This document shows positions 23,101 to 33,884 of a stretch of DNA of 64,000 nucleotides, piece after piece. This stretch comes from Odontesthes bonariensis (Eukaryota > Chordata > Actinopteri > Atheriniformes > Atherinopsidae), in NCBI RefSeq assembly GCF_027942865.1, contig NC_134527.1:2457976-2521975 (forward strand). The letters are read 5' to 3'. The position numbers were made by a program, and so were the translations under genes. How positions within the stretch are numbered: the stretch's first letter is position 1; each line of letters begins with the position of its first letter. The notes beneath the pieces are model-generated. The model was given only the letters and a program-made list of their open reading frames with translations. It ran no database searches and was not told the origin of the DNA.

Positions 23101-26100
23101 TTTTGTAAAAGTCTGTTGCTGTTTGCTGTGGAACAGGAAAATAAAAGTAATCGGCGGATCCACCAAACCTGGAGAAGGGTACGGAACTTTTACTCGGCCA
23201 TTTTCATGTTAAAGTTCTTCCAGACGGCGGAGTCGACAGAACCAAAGTCATCTGTAAACACTGCCAAGTTGAATTGTCTTCTCAGCGTAGTAGTTCAAGT
23301 CTAAAATATCACTCAAAGGCAAAACACACAACTGATAGCAGCAAGTCATTCAAGGAAACAGACAGTGGAGCGAGGCTTCTACATAAAAACTACAGAAAGA
23401 TGCTGATGTTAAAAGTGTGTTTGCACAACAAATGTTATGGCACTTTCATTCATATGGCAGCACATTTAAAATAAAGCTAAATGCTAAAAGCTATACACTA
23501 CTTTTGGATTCATTTTTGGATTCTGCGTACAAATGCGATTAATCGCGATTAATCAGGGAAATCATGTGATTAATTAGATTAAGCCGTCACAGAGACCTGT
23601 ACATTTCAGCATGCACGGAAATTCCCAATGACCTCAGTTTGTGACAACTTCTTATTCCCTTTGCTATCATTCAGTGCGTACGTGGTCCAAACCCAATCTC
23701 TATTCCGCACCTGCTGTCCGAGGCCGGCGCCACATCTTCGCCATTATCTAGACTGAGCTGATCCTAACCTCAAACAATATGTACGGTTCGAGCAACAACA
23801 AGGCTCAATGTGTAACTCGAGCAGCGTCAAGGCTCTGCTCTCCCACATAATTCCGCCTGAATTACTTATCTGTGATTTAATAAAGAAATAATCTAACCTA
23901 CGAGAAAGCTTTGATGGTTTTCTCGAGATAACGAGTTAATTTACCGATGGTTTTTGAGGCTACTTTTTCTCCCCAGTCCGCCCCTGTTTATATGTATTTA
24001 TATGTATTTCTGGCAAAGGTTTTTACCCATTTTTACCCCCCTTTCATTGAAAGCTGAATAAAGTAGGAATGTGGAGCGTTTGTGTAACAATTCTGCTGTG
24101 AAAATGCACAAAGCAAATCCCGCTGGTGTGACAAGCATTTCGTTTTCTCAAGATAACGAGTTATTTATCTCTAATTATTATCTATTATTATTATTATTGT
24201 TATTATTTATCTCGAGAAAACGATAACGGCACCCCTCGTGCATCATTCGGTAACCATGGAGACGGCCTGGTCCCCTCAGCTGGTCACTGATGAAGTCGAC
24301 TATCTAGAAAACGATCATTGTTTTCTTGAGATAACGACATAATTATTATTATTATCTCGAGAAAACCATCAAAAAAAGTTTATACGTACCACGTCCGCTC
24401 TGGGCTTCCGTACTAAATTATTCTACCCCTCCAAAAATAAGTTAAAAAACAACAAATAGAAGACGTTTTTGCTTGAAATAAGCAAAAAAATCTGCCAATG
24501 GAACTAGTGAAAATCGGCTTGTCAAGATTTCTTGAAATAAGATGTGATATTTAGGACTTTTGAGTTAAAAGTTGAAATTAGCTTAAAAAGCTTGTTTCAT
24601 GTGAAATATCACTCAAAACAAGATATTCCAGATGTATTGTTTTAAAACAAGTCCCTATATCTGGCTGAAATGGTACTTGTTAGGCAATTGGGTCTTATAT
24701 TAAGTGTAATGAGATACTCAATGAGACAAATATACTTGGTAAGATTTAGATTTTTTCCAGTGTAAAAGTTATCTAACGTCCTGCAGCAAAAACAAGAGTC
24801 AAAAACATCTAAATATGTCCTCTTTGAACTCTCTTAAATCGTAAAGCTATAGAAATAACTGTGAGTTTGCTGTTTAATGCACAGTTACGTCATCCCCAGC
24901 TTCCCTTACTCAGTGTTTGGTGTAGGTCATAAAACACCCTGTGTCACTTTGTCCATGTATTCATTCCATCTCCTAAATCTGCAGCGCTACACAAGCTGCC
25001 CAAGAGGTCACGACACGTAATGCATTCTATCACATGTACCTCCTGTCTGAGATCAGGTGTCAATGCTGACTTCTGACCTTTCACAGCACTTTTGGATCAA
25101 ATGTTCTGCGCTGGACCGCTCGATTTCCTCCTGTTTTACTTTAATAATTCTATTAATAGGAACGGGAACAACAAATCAAAAGGGGGCGTTTCTGTCATGC
25201 AAAAAGTCAAACGGTTATTGAGCAGAAAACGTTTGGAAGACAGTCGGCCATTATCATATCCCTTCCATTCCTGTCCACAGCTATAAGCACAGCTGCTCTC
25301 CATATTAGAGATGAATCCGAACCAGCTGTCGGTGCTGATCTGCTGTTCATTGCCACTTACATTAACCAGTAAGGCCAGCCAAGCTCGTAAATAAAAAGCC
25401 CAGAGACACAAATGTTTTAGAAGCTAATATAAAGACATGTAAGAGCATATCTTTGTACAAATGTTGCTGAATGACTAAAGCAAAAGTGGTTCACTGGAAA
25501 AAATGAGTAAAAAAACAACAAATAAAAGACGTTTTTGCTTGAAATAAGCAAAATAAATCTGCCAATGGAACTAGTAAAAATTGGCTTGTCTAGATTTCTT
25601 GAAATAAAATGTGATATTTAGGACTTTTGAGATAAAAGTGATCTTGAAATCAGCTTAAAAACCTCTTCAAATGAAAAAAAAAGCTTGTTTCATATGAAAT
25701 ATGACTCAAAACAATTTGTTTTCAAGACTTTTTCACTTAACAAGATATTCCAGATGTATTGTATTAAAACAAGTCCCTATATCTGGCTGAAATGGTACTT
25801 GTTAGGCAGTTGTGTCTTATATTATGTGTAATGAGATACTCAATGAGACAAATATACTTGGTAAGATTTAGATTTTTTCCAGTGTTCTGTTGGTTTGATT
25901 GAGTTAAATTCTGCGATATTACGCTGCGATTCCAGCATGGGACACATTCAGGAAATAATGTGTGACAAACGTGTTCATCCTGGTTTTAAGCTACCTTAAG
26001 ACTTTTCTTTTTCACCTCTAATGTGCAAAGAGAACCTAACGTACTGTTAACTTGAGGAGGTCGGGAGGAGAAAACCGAACCAGAAGTGTACAAGCTGCAG

Positions 26101-28014
26101 TTAAGTTTGTTAAATTAATTCCTACGCAGTGTTTTTTTTCATCAGTCGGCTTTCTAGCTGCTCTCATTGTTCACTGTCCTGCTGGTTTTACCTCACAGCA
26201 AACCAGGACTCAGCCGACAACTTTTATTCTTTGCCAAACCTTTCTGTTCCTTAAAGGCCGCCAAAAGCACACACTGAAAAAAGTGACTTTTTGATGAAGT
26301 TAACTCTATTAAGAGTAACTGTCATAATCTCTACCTTGTATTTTTAAGATTCAGTAAGAACTCGAGCTTCTTACGTAAAATTAAACATTTTATTAACGTA
26401 ATACATGAAGTATGGGGGAAGAGTAAGTTTAACTTGGGTTTCCTCATACAATTTAAATGTTTAATAGTTGTATGTACATAAACCTAGAAATACTACATGA
26501 ACTTTACTCTGAAAGTGTATCGTTAAAATCTACTAAGTTACTTCATAACATAAAATTTACTTAAAATTTTGAGTCAAATTATGTTCCTGCCTATGAGAAA
26601 CAAGTAGACTTTACTTCATTTGTTTAACTAAATATAACTTAAAACTTAGATGTAATTAAGTAAATGTTACTTAATATATTAAAAACTGTTATTTTTTTAT
26701 GGTAAGTAAAATTTACTTGATACTGCAGCATTAAATATTACTTAAATCATTTGAATGCAAATACTTACAAAGGGTTTTTTAAGTAAATCTTATGAGTTGT
26801 TTTTTTCAGTGCAGATGCCGAGTTACATAAGTTCACTTTTCATTCTTCCATCACTTTCAATTCAACATTATTGCCCTTTTCTGGACATAAGAAGTAATCC
26901 ACACGACATAAATATATATATATATAAGAGGGACACGGTGTCCAATGCTGGATTATTGGGGTTTTAGCACTGCTAAAGTGAAATGAACAAGTTTTCTGAC
27001 TTGAGTCTTTTTGTTTTACTAGATTCTGTAATAAACATGTAATAAACTATAAGGCACTGACACATACTGACACATACTGACACATTCTGTAATTCAGCTT
27101 GCGTTTATCTCTACAGGCGGATGGTTTGGCAGTGTGTTTTACGGCTGAAGATGTCTAATCCTCGGCTAAAATAGATCGTATCCTATCTAAGATCTTTTAT
27201 TAACCCTTTGTGCGGTCTTAACATTGTGTTTACTCCCCTTGTCCTACCAAAGCCCCAAAATAAAGCAACTTAATTGAATTTTAAATCCAAAATCTATTTT
27301 GTATGATGACACCACCTGTTATTTATCTATTCAACTCAATTCAATACATTTTTTATCATGTAGTTTTTGTTACACAATACAAAAACACAATCAGCAGTTT
27401 TCAGGATTACACTTTTTTCTTTTTTTTTACCACAAACCAACAGTTTTCTTGTTTTCTCAGTTTTCTTTTACATAATAAAGGTTTATTATTGCTATTATAT
27501 AAATGTGAAGTAATTACTGCTGAATTAATTATATAGAAAGGGAAAAAAACTGAACTTTTTTCTGGTGTTTAAATGTTTTTATAATTCACGGGTCAAAAAT
27601 AACCCATAAGACGATCTTTGTACCCTAGTGGTGTACAGCCCACATGGAAACATAAACAAAAATATGACTTTTCCTAATGATGGGGTCCCTTTAGGAAAAG
27701 TCATACAATTTCAAGTTGGAAAAAGATAGTTTAAGGTATTTTTTCTACAGCTAAACATGGTGGTGGGTCACTTTTGACCCACAAGACAACAGGAGGGTTA
27801 AGGCACCACTACTCTCGTGCTTGTTTTATTCATCTTGTTAATAGTTTTATGGAGAGACACATTTAGCTAGTTCTCACGTGAGCAGGGCGCTCTTCTCCAC
27901 CCGTTGCTGCTCCAGCTGTAGCTTGTGTCTATGCTCCCGTGTTCGGATCTCCCAGACATTCTTCATGATGGAGGCATCGCAGGCCACTACCTCTGTACTC
28001 TTCTCGCTGGCCAT
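20118..28014 (-). CDS. Unrecognised W-x3-W tandem repeat protein, two coding exons
   Basis: Exon 1 (28,014-27,878) starts at an ATG in a strong Kozak context (aagaagATGG) with an in-frame TGA six codons upstream. It encodes MASEKSTEVVACDASIM and a charged, probably helical stretch (EHRHKLQLEQQRVEKS), and ends in phase 2 at CTCAC-GTGAGA. Exon 2 starts at 22,854 after a pyrimidine-rich acceptor (tttgtttgttttcacag) and continues in frame as INEDWANRLAAKQGG. The sum is 2,874 nt, or 957 aa. The usual ATG is absent from exon 2 (its long frame would open with GTG), which supports the spliced start. From about residue 150 to 938 there are some 17 units of acidic-W-x-x-(S/A/C/G)-W-(K/R/Q), such as EWTDSWQ, DWKDSWK, EWKTSWK, IWSESWK and GWKESWK, 30-70 residues apart. 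Between them lie His-rich stretches (HHHDHSHHHD) and many Lys/Pro/Ser. No signal peptide or membrane segment is seen, so it is probably cytosolic or nuclear. I do not recognise the family. W-x3-W is not the W-x2-W C-mannosylation motif. Confidence 0.8.
22976..23582 (+). mobile_element. hAT-like element, copy 4, in the intron of the W-repeat gene
   Basis: Inverted relative to the other copies: right-type tip AGGGCTGGGCGAGTTAACTC at 22,976, the BED-finger stub on the plus strand, and the left-type block taatcgcgattaatcagg at the far end. It lies about 120 bp from the exon 2 acceptor and is antisense to the host gene. Confidence 0.7.
23910..24373. mobile_element. Small palindromic inverted-repeat element
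   Basis: A perfect 22-bp terminal inverted repeat: TTTGATGGTTTTCTCGAGAT plus AA at 23,910 and its complement ending at 24,373. The core gttttct(c/t)(g/a)agataacga occurs at least three more times inside in both orientations (about 24,140, 24,210 and 24,318), so the element is built of nested inverted copies of its own end. No coding capacity. Confidence 0.7.
24432..24762. mobile_element. MITE with CACTGGAAAAAAT-type ends, copy A
   Basis: Shares its body with 25,492-25,884: gacgtttttgcttgaaataa, tctgccaatggaactagt, ggctgaaatggtacttgtta. The right end is gattttttccagtg. The left tip is degraded (ccaaaaataagtt). Compared with copy B it lacks about 60 bp in the middle. Confidence 0.75.
24763..25491. 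other. Intronic, no exon seen
   Basis: Lies within the large intron of the W-repeat gene. Short frames only. Confidence 0.5.
25492..25884. mobile_element. MITE with CACTGGAAAAAAT-type ends, copy B
   Basis: Left end CACTGGAAAAAATGAG, right end ATTTTTTCCAGTG, an inverted repeat of 13 bp. Full-length relative of copy A. No coding capacity. A target duplication is not obvious. Confidence 0.8.
26272..26811. mobile_element. AT-rich MITE with CACTGAAAAAA ends
   Basis: Left end CACTGAAAAAAGTGAC and right end GTTGTTTTTTTCAGTG form an inverted repeat. The 540-bp body is very AT-rich and full of tactta / taagta motifs. Related in end sequence, but not in body, to the 24.4/25.5-kb MITEs. Confidence 0.65.
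27200..27801. mobile_element. piggyBac-like MITE, TTAA target duplication
   Basis: TTAA at 27,200-27,203 is followed by CCCTTTGTGCGGTCTTA. The right end reads AAGACAACAGGAGGG followed by TTAA at 27,798-27,801. Tips starting CCCT inside a TTAA duplication are the hallmark of piggyBac-type elements. The body has short internal palindromes (gggtcacttttgaccc and cgggtcaaaaataaccc). It is 594 bp without a transposase and lies about 75 bp downstream of the exon 1 donor of the W-repeat gene. Confidence 0.85.
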
Positions 28015-28737
28015 CTTCTTCAAACTGCTTCAAACTTTCTGCACACACAAACAGAGAAAGACCCTTCTCATCTTTATCATATCCACACTCCGTCCACTTT
28101 TTGAGATGCCAGTAATATCCAGATATGTGGGCAGCCTGCGGAGATGCGGCAGCTGTACCTTGGGCTGGTGATAATCCCTCCGATCTGCATGGAAACGCTG
28201 CTGACAGCTCTGCTAATATACATGCGCTCTCTGGGAGCCTCTCGCCTGCTGATGGATATTTGAGGGGCTGTCCAAACTAAAAATACAACACATGCAAGTG
28301 CACACATGCACCCTCACACACACAGAGTAAGATTTACTGCTTTCCTTTTACACATGTGGCAGCGTACATATGAACTCTACAGTTACAGTTAACTGGGTGA
28401 GCCATTGGTAGTGACCACAAATACAGTTTTCTGGAAACTGTGGTTGAAAAGTCTCAACAGCCCAGTTTCTAGGAAAAGATGTTGGAGCCAAAGATATGCT
28501 TTTACATCACATGCAATATATTCATACATATTATATAGATAAATAGATAGATTTTATTAAAGACTCGTAGTCCAGATCACATAGAAAAACAATCAATGAT
28601 AAAAGAAGAAAAAAGAAGAAAAGTACATAAAAAAGAACATTCATAATATATTTTATTTTATTATTATTATTTTTTTTTTTCAATTTCTTTTCAATCAAAC
28701 TGAAAACATGAACTGAATAACACTCATAACACGTCAT
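28015..28737. other. Upstream flank of the W-repeat gene
   Basis: On the minus strand ttctctgtttgtgtgtgcag, ending about 28 bp before the start codon, could be a splice acceptor for a non-coding first exon. No TATA box or CpG-rich promoter stands out. Bases 28,540-28,690 are AT-rich simple sequence. Confidence 0.4.
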
Positions 28738-28815
28738 TCAAGTCATCGTGTCTCAAGTCAAGTCAAGTGCCGAGTCTTTAACTTCCAAGTCCGAGTCGAA
28801 GTCATCAAAACAGTG
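28738..28815. repeat. AAGTC-rich interspersed repeat fragment
   Basis: Alternating caagtcaagtcaagtgccga and ccaagtccgagtcgaagtca, a pattern I associate with old fish DNA-transposon fragments. Class uncertain. Confidence 0.4.
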
Positions 28816-28839
28816 ACTCGAGTCCCCATCTCTGCCAGC

Positions 28840-29130
28840 TTGACTCAATTTCAGAAATAATTTCCTGTGGTTTGCCCGGTCAAAGGCCTTTGTGGCATCT
28901 CAGAAACACAGAAAGATCGTAGAGTTCTTGCTATTATAATTGCTCAATATTTCCTTTAGACCATATATGCACAGATCACTGTCACGTTTAGACTTAAACC
29001 CAAATTTATTATCTGTAGACATTGCTATATTTTCAAATCTTGGCAAAAGAATTGGTTAAAAAATTTTAGACAGTGTACTTGCAAGGGCAATGGGTCTATA
29101 ATTATCAGAGCTGCCAACTTTTCGGGAGTA
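28840..29130 (-). pseudogene. LINE reverse transcriptase fragment (finger/palm region)
   Basis: The minus strand reads SDNYRPIALASTLSKIF, then RFENIAMSTDNKFGFKSK, then CIYGLKEILSNYNSKNST, and DATKAFDRANHRKLFLKL. NYRPIA(L), FGFK and the (D)xxKAFDxxNH box are the conserved reverse transcriptase motifs of CR1/L2/Rex1-type LINEs. At least two stop codons interrupt it, and the YxDD catalytic box is not present, so it is a fossil. Confidence 0.8.
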
Positions 29131-29460
29131 AAGCCATGCACAATAAAACCAGTGAAGCACAATATTATATATTATATGAGCTCAATAAATGCAGCCTTTG
29201 TCTCTCACTCTACAGACTGCCATACTTTCTGCACAGTCAAAAAGCAAGCAAACATACGCTAAGGTGTCACACCAGTGTATTTACATGAATGAAAACAACA
29301 AAAGCAACATTATGTCGTGGAGTGTTCTACTTTTTGCACATAAATTTTGCCCTTCTGTCCTGGAGAGAAGCTCATTTCTCAATGACTCTTTGGTTATAAA
29401 GTCAGTGACGAGATTCATCTCCATAGAGAGTATGGCCGATGCATTGAGACGATCCTGTGA

Positions 29461-30096
29461 CATTGATGTGTTCGAAACTGCTTACTTCCATACTGCATAC
29501 TGCATACTCATCGATCAGACAGTATGCAGAGCGTTTACCCACAATGCATTTCACTCCTGCCCGAGCCGAAATCAGCCGGCCTGAAGCTGATTTCCCTTAA
29601 GCTCTAAACTCTGTAAACTTTAGCAACATTTGAAACATTTTCAGGTGAGAAAGTAGTCGTTTAGATCCCCAACGTGTTGAAAACCTGACAAAATACCGGC
29701 TGTTTACCATTTTGTTCCCACGAATTCGGCGCTACTAAAGCTAGCCGCAGTGAGCAACGCACTTCCGGTTATTTTCACAAAATAAAATACCCGTCGCCTT
29801 TTATCATAGGGAAAGCCATTACCATACAATTGGTGCTTTTGTTTTGGAAACAGGAAGTGAACCTACCCTCGTTGTAGCTAGCTTGAAACTGCCGTTTTGA
29901 CAGGAAATGACGATCGGCGACGTCACGTTACGTTGCATCTTGGGTAGTTTGAGTATGAGTAGTAACCTCATGATGCATACCCAACATTTCAGAGAATCTA
30001 GTATGCATCCGGGAACTTCTCGCTTACTCAAACTCGCTTACTAACTCAAAAGGTTAGTATGAGTAGTAGAAGTATGCGGTTTGGAACACAGCCATT
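29461..30096. mobile_element. MITE with TGTGTTCGAAACCGCATACT-type ends, copy 1
   Basis: CATT at 29,461-29,464 and again at 30,093-30,096 flanks an element whose left end is GATGTGTTCGAAACTGC and whose right end is GCGGTTTGGAACACAGC. The body (gtatgcagagcgtttaccc, gatcggcgacgtcacgttac) is shared with copy 2 at 34.0 kb. 4-bp target duplications in both copies limit the possible superfamilies. Confidence 0.8.
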
Positions 30097-30334
30097 ATTG
30101 TGTTCCTGAGGAAGGGTTTGATTCTCTTCCGTGTTGAGAAGCACCTCTCAGATTCAGCTGTGGTCATAGGAGTTGTGATGAGGAGCACATGTCTGCTTCT
30201 GAAGCGTTTGGGGGGGTAACTCCTGCATCTGGAGACATCTTTGTTTTCTGTGCATTCAGACTGGTTCAGTACGGTGAACTGAGCATTAAGGCCTGCAGTC
30301 TGAACATAGTCTAATGAGCTTAGACCAGTCTGTA

Positions 30335-30480
30335 TGATTCAAAGATTCAAAAAGCTTTATTTATCCCGAGGGAAATTGCTGTGCAACAGTTAAGTTACTA
30401 AAGTAAAATAAAATAAAGAGGATTAAAATAACATAAGTAACTGAATACAATATGTGCAAATTAGCAGCCTCTAAAAAAAA
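30335..30480 (+). repeat. LINE 3' untranslated fragment
   Basis: The phrase aaagctttatttatcccgag followed by ggaaattgctgtgcaacag is a common fish LINE tail (here about 130 bp), ending in an A-rich tract. Confidence 0.55.
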
Positions 30481-30519
30481 AACAATATAAACAAACAAAG
30501 TGATCTTGAGAAAGTGGGC

Positions 30520-30990
30520 TAAGGTGTTATGTCTCGTCAAATTTGTTAATCATGTTTATGTCATGTCTTGTTTAGTTTCATGTGTGGGTCCTGTATGTTT
30601 TAGTTTAGTCAAGTCACTCATGTCCAGTCCTGTCATGCACTTCCTGTTTTATTTTGTACTCACATTTTCCCCTCTCATTTCAGATCCTGACTTCCTCTCT
30701 TTATGTGCTTTCCCTCATTGTGATTGTCAACTCCGCCTCTGATTGGTTCCACCTGTGTCCCCCTACCTCATGTTCAAATAGTCTTTATCTCCCTTTGTCT
30801 GGTTGTCAGTTCATCTTGTTCTGTCCCTAACCAAGTTTATGTCAAGCGTGAGTGCATTCTAGTTTGAATTATTTTGTCATCCTCTTTGAGAGCGTCTTTG
30901 GTTTTTCTGGGAAATAAATACATTTTGGATTATCTCGCTGAGTCGTGCAATTGGGTCCATCTGAACTGTGTCTCAGGTCGTGACATAAGG
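30520..30990. mobile_element. Solo LTR of an LTR retrotransposon
   Basis: TAAGG at 30,520-30,524 and at 30,986-30,990 brackets 461 bp that begin TGTTATGTCTCG and end GGTCGTGACA, that is TG...CA termini with a 5-bp target duplication. A polyadenylation signal (gggaaataaatac) lies near 30,910, as expected inside an LTR. No internal coding region remains, so it arose by recombination between the two LTRs of a former full element. The 5-bp duplication fits Gypsy-like elements or retroviruses; I cannot choose. Confidence 0.85.
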
Positions 30991-31168
30991 ATGGGAATCG
31001 AGTAACGGTGGATAAATTGTTGGTGCATACTTGAAAATTAAGTGTTACTGCAACCAAAGCCATTTGTACAACATATAACTGGATGAGAATCGATAAGGAA
31101 CCGAATCGATAAGCAATATCGATTTAATGAACTGGAATTGTTAAATTCTTAACAATTCCCATCCCTAT
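30988..31168. mobile_element. Short MITE with GGATGGGAATCG ends
   Basis: Left end aggatgggaatcg, right end caattcccatccct, with an internal run of ccgaatcgataagcaatatc. Inverted tips of about 11 bp. The solo LTR sits exactly at its left edge. Confidence 0.6.
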
Positions 31169-32086
31169 TATGGGCTTTTTTTAATTTGAGGACACACCTG
31201 TGCACGTACAGTCTAACTTGTGTTACACTTGTGTGATTGGTGGATATCATATTATGAAATTACGTAACCTAATTTTCTTATTTGTGATTTATACGTGAAG
31301 CAGTATCAGCAAATGAACTGCCGGTTGTGTGAGTGTCACTCTGTGTTTGCTACATTCTGCCTTTCGTTCTTCTTCTGACTTCAGTGCCGTGTCAGCGTTG
31401 CTTTATATTCATTGTCTTTAGAATCTGGGAGTGCACTGAGTCCACTGAATGGTTACTAAATCCTCTCCTCCTCTGCTCTGCCCTTCTGGTAAGTTGAGTC
31501 CTTGGCGATCACTGTGGATGCCGGTGCTGAAAGCTGCAAACGATACCTTTTTATACCAGTGATTAAACCCACTGTGACAGCCTGAACTTGTTAATAACTT
31601 CTCAACAGCAACTCTAATAAAGTTGATGGGATTCAAATGAATCACCAGGCTGCACTTATTTTGAATATTTCTGGTAACGGGCAGCAAATTGTGTGCTTAT
31701 TCTAAGCTAAACTATCTTTCGGTAACACCGGTCAGCAGATATGCAGTCTAACCTTAGAGCTTTATGACAGAAACAGAAAAACCTCATTCACTAGTTACAG
31801 CAAATCACAGCAAAGTCCATGTAAATCTGATCAGTTTCGATATTTTGGACGCCTCTATTCTGAGCAAGACTACTTACTGAGCAGGTTTGAAATGTTTCTT
31901 GAGCTCAGTCATCACATTCAGAGCCCTCTGGCTGCTGCTGCTGCTGCTGGACGCTGAGCCTAAATTTGATCCCAGTCCTCATGTGTTATTTGAGGTTGAA
32001 GATGCACACCTCCAGCTAATACTCTTGGCCTCACACTTCATCCCATAAATGTTCAGTTGGTTGTATTAAACGGCATACTGTGAATG
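31169..32086. other. Intergenic, no gene seen
   Basis: Includes a (CTG)5 run near 31,932-31,948. No supported exon. Confidence 0.5.
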
Positions 32087-32428
32087 TCAGGCCTCCCGGA
32101 ACAAGCTGCCTGGAGATAACTGAGCGACAGCCTTTCGAAGACGTTTAGTGGGCGGCATCTTTCCAAGAGTTTTAGGACAAAGTGAGGCCACCAGAATCTG
32201 CTTGTTCACCTGTGTTTGCAGATAAGTGAGAGTTCCCATCTGCTTCTTTACTTTGAGCCTCTGAATGGGAGCATCTTGCCATGTCACTCTGACACCGGAC
32301 CCCTGAAACCTGACCTGCGTCTCACTCTCTGGAAGCTCTTCCTGGTCCGAAGTGTGAGAGACTTTCTGCTTCACGCGTTCAGTGTGCGGATTCTGGACAT
32401 TCACTGTCCAAAAATAAAATGGATGCAC
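32087..32428 (-). CDS. Possible terminal exon of an unknown gene
   Basis: A 113-aa frame with fairly complex, non-repetitive composition: VNVQNPHTERVKQKVSHTS, QEELPESETQVRFQGSGVR, and a basic tail (PPTKRLRKAVAQLS) before the stop. On the minus strand the frame is preceded by ttttatttttggacag, an acceptable splice acceptor at about 32,411, so it may be a last exon starting inside the frame. I see no upstream exon and no recognisable domain. It could equally be a chance frame. Confidence 0.3.
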   Translation of the reverse strand: MHPFYFWTVNVQNPHTERVKQKVSHTSDQEELPESETQVRFQGSGVRVTWQDAPIQRLKVKKQMGTLTYLQTQVNKQILVASLCPKTLGKMPPTKRLRKAVAQLSPGSLFREA

Positions 32429-32942
32429 TTAAATGGAAAGAAAGACAGTTTATAGTGTGGCGGTAACTTTAGGTAAGATGTAACCTTATTGAGCTAATTG
32501 AGAGTCTGCTATTTATAGTCTCCAGGAGTCACGTAATCAAGTCAAATTCAGGCGTCTGCAACGTTTTTATGCTGCAGAAAGACATCATGGAGGGCTTCCA
32601 AACTGTGGATGCCAGACATCTAAAGTTTCTCTCCACTTTAAACAAGTTTCTCATTGACCTAATATGGTTACTGTGCAGTTTTTACAACGGAGGGATCCAC
32701 CGTAAGCCAATTTAAAGGTGTTAAAACATCTCACTGTCACTACAATCATTACAAAATGGCACAACCCTGCAGGGTGTGGGTCTCTGAGGTGAAAGCGAGA
32801 TGTTTCCTGCCTCCACCTCCTTGTTCAAGGATTAAAAGACCAAAAAATAATAGTCATGGGTAGGGTAATTTGATGGGATATTTTGTTTCCCATCAAATTA
32901 TCGATTTTTCAGCGGCGATTATCGATTTAAATTTTTATTAAA

Positions 32943-32974
<32 letters not shown>

Positions 32975-33884
32975 GTTTTATATATATATATTCTTATATA
33001 TATCGCAGTATCAATAAAATCGTTCTATTAATCTATAAGTCACAAATATTTTCAACACTCTCAAAAAGCATTAAGGAGCCAATCCAACTTCCTCAGATAA
33101 TAACCTGATTATCTTCGTAACTTGAGAAAATGGCCTAAAACAATCATTTATTGTGAGTTTCTGGTGCTTCAGTTAGTTTCTGTGCTCACATTTATTGTCT
33201 TTTAGTGCAACTAAATCTCCAGTAATGCTGCTCTCATCCACATATTTATCTGAAGCTGTTGTCAAATGATGGAATGAGTCCTAAATTATGGCTGGAAACT
33301 GTCTCATTAAGGCAAAGTGCTAACCTGTACAGCTACAGAACCACAGCATCATCCGACAAAATTAGTATTAAAAAAAAATAAATCACTCGATACTAATCAA
33401 TACTGACAAATAAGACCTAGTAAGATATATATTTGCCTTCTTGTAATTTCCCCAGGCAGGACTGGACTCTGACCCAATGACAGCTGACTCAGGCCCCCGT
33501 GTTCCCTGTGTTCTCTGGGGATTTGTCTCCTGAAGCAAAAGACAAAGTTTCCTACAATTTATCAACAACATGGAAAAGCATTCTTCCAGACATAAGTCTG
33601 CAGGTTTGATTAGATCTTTAAGATAAAACTGAGGATTCTCCATCTACTTGGAGTGTTTTTCTCTAACTTCTTGTTAAAATGAGCATCTTTTAGTTTACTG
33701 TGTGTTTTATTATGATATAGTGTTTCTGCTCTTTGTACACTTCTGCCAACAGGTGGCACACTCTGACTTAGGACAGTTAACTTTTACCTGCTGTAACCGA
33801 TGGAATGACTTCACATTGATTTTGTTTTCCTCCTGGCTGTGGATCAGATTACATTCTCACCAGGCTGGAGTTTCTTTTCAAAGA
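32429..33884. other. Intergenic; (AT)n microsatellite at 32,940-33,003
   Basis: Apart from the AT dinucleotide tract and a small inverted motif before it (gatgggatattttgtttccc, then atcaaattatcgatt), no feature is supported. The 33,383-33,643 frame has no context. Confidence 0.5.

Noticed and set aside
29819-30031. 70-aa minus-strand frame, also at 34,207-34,419
   Set aside because: Internal to a MITE; no recognisable protein.
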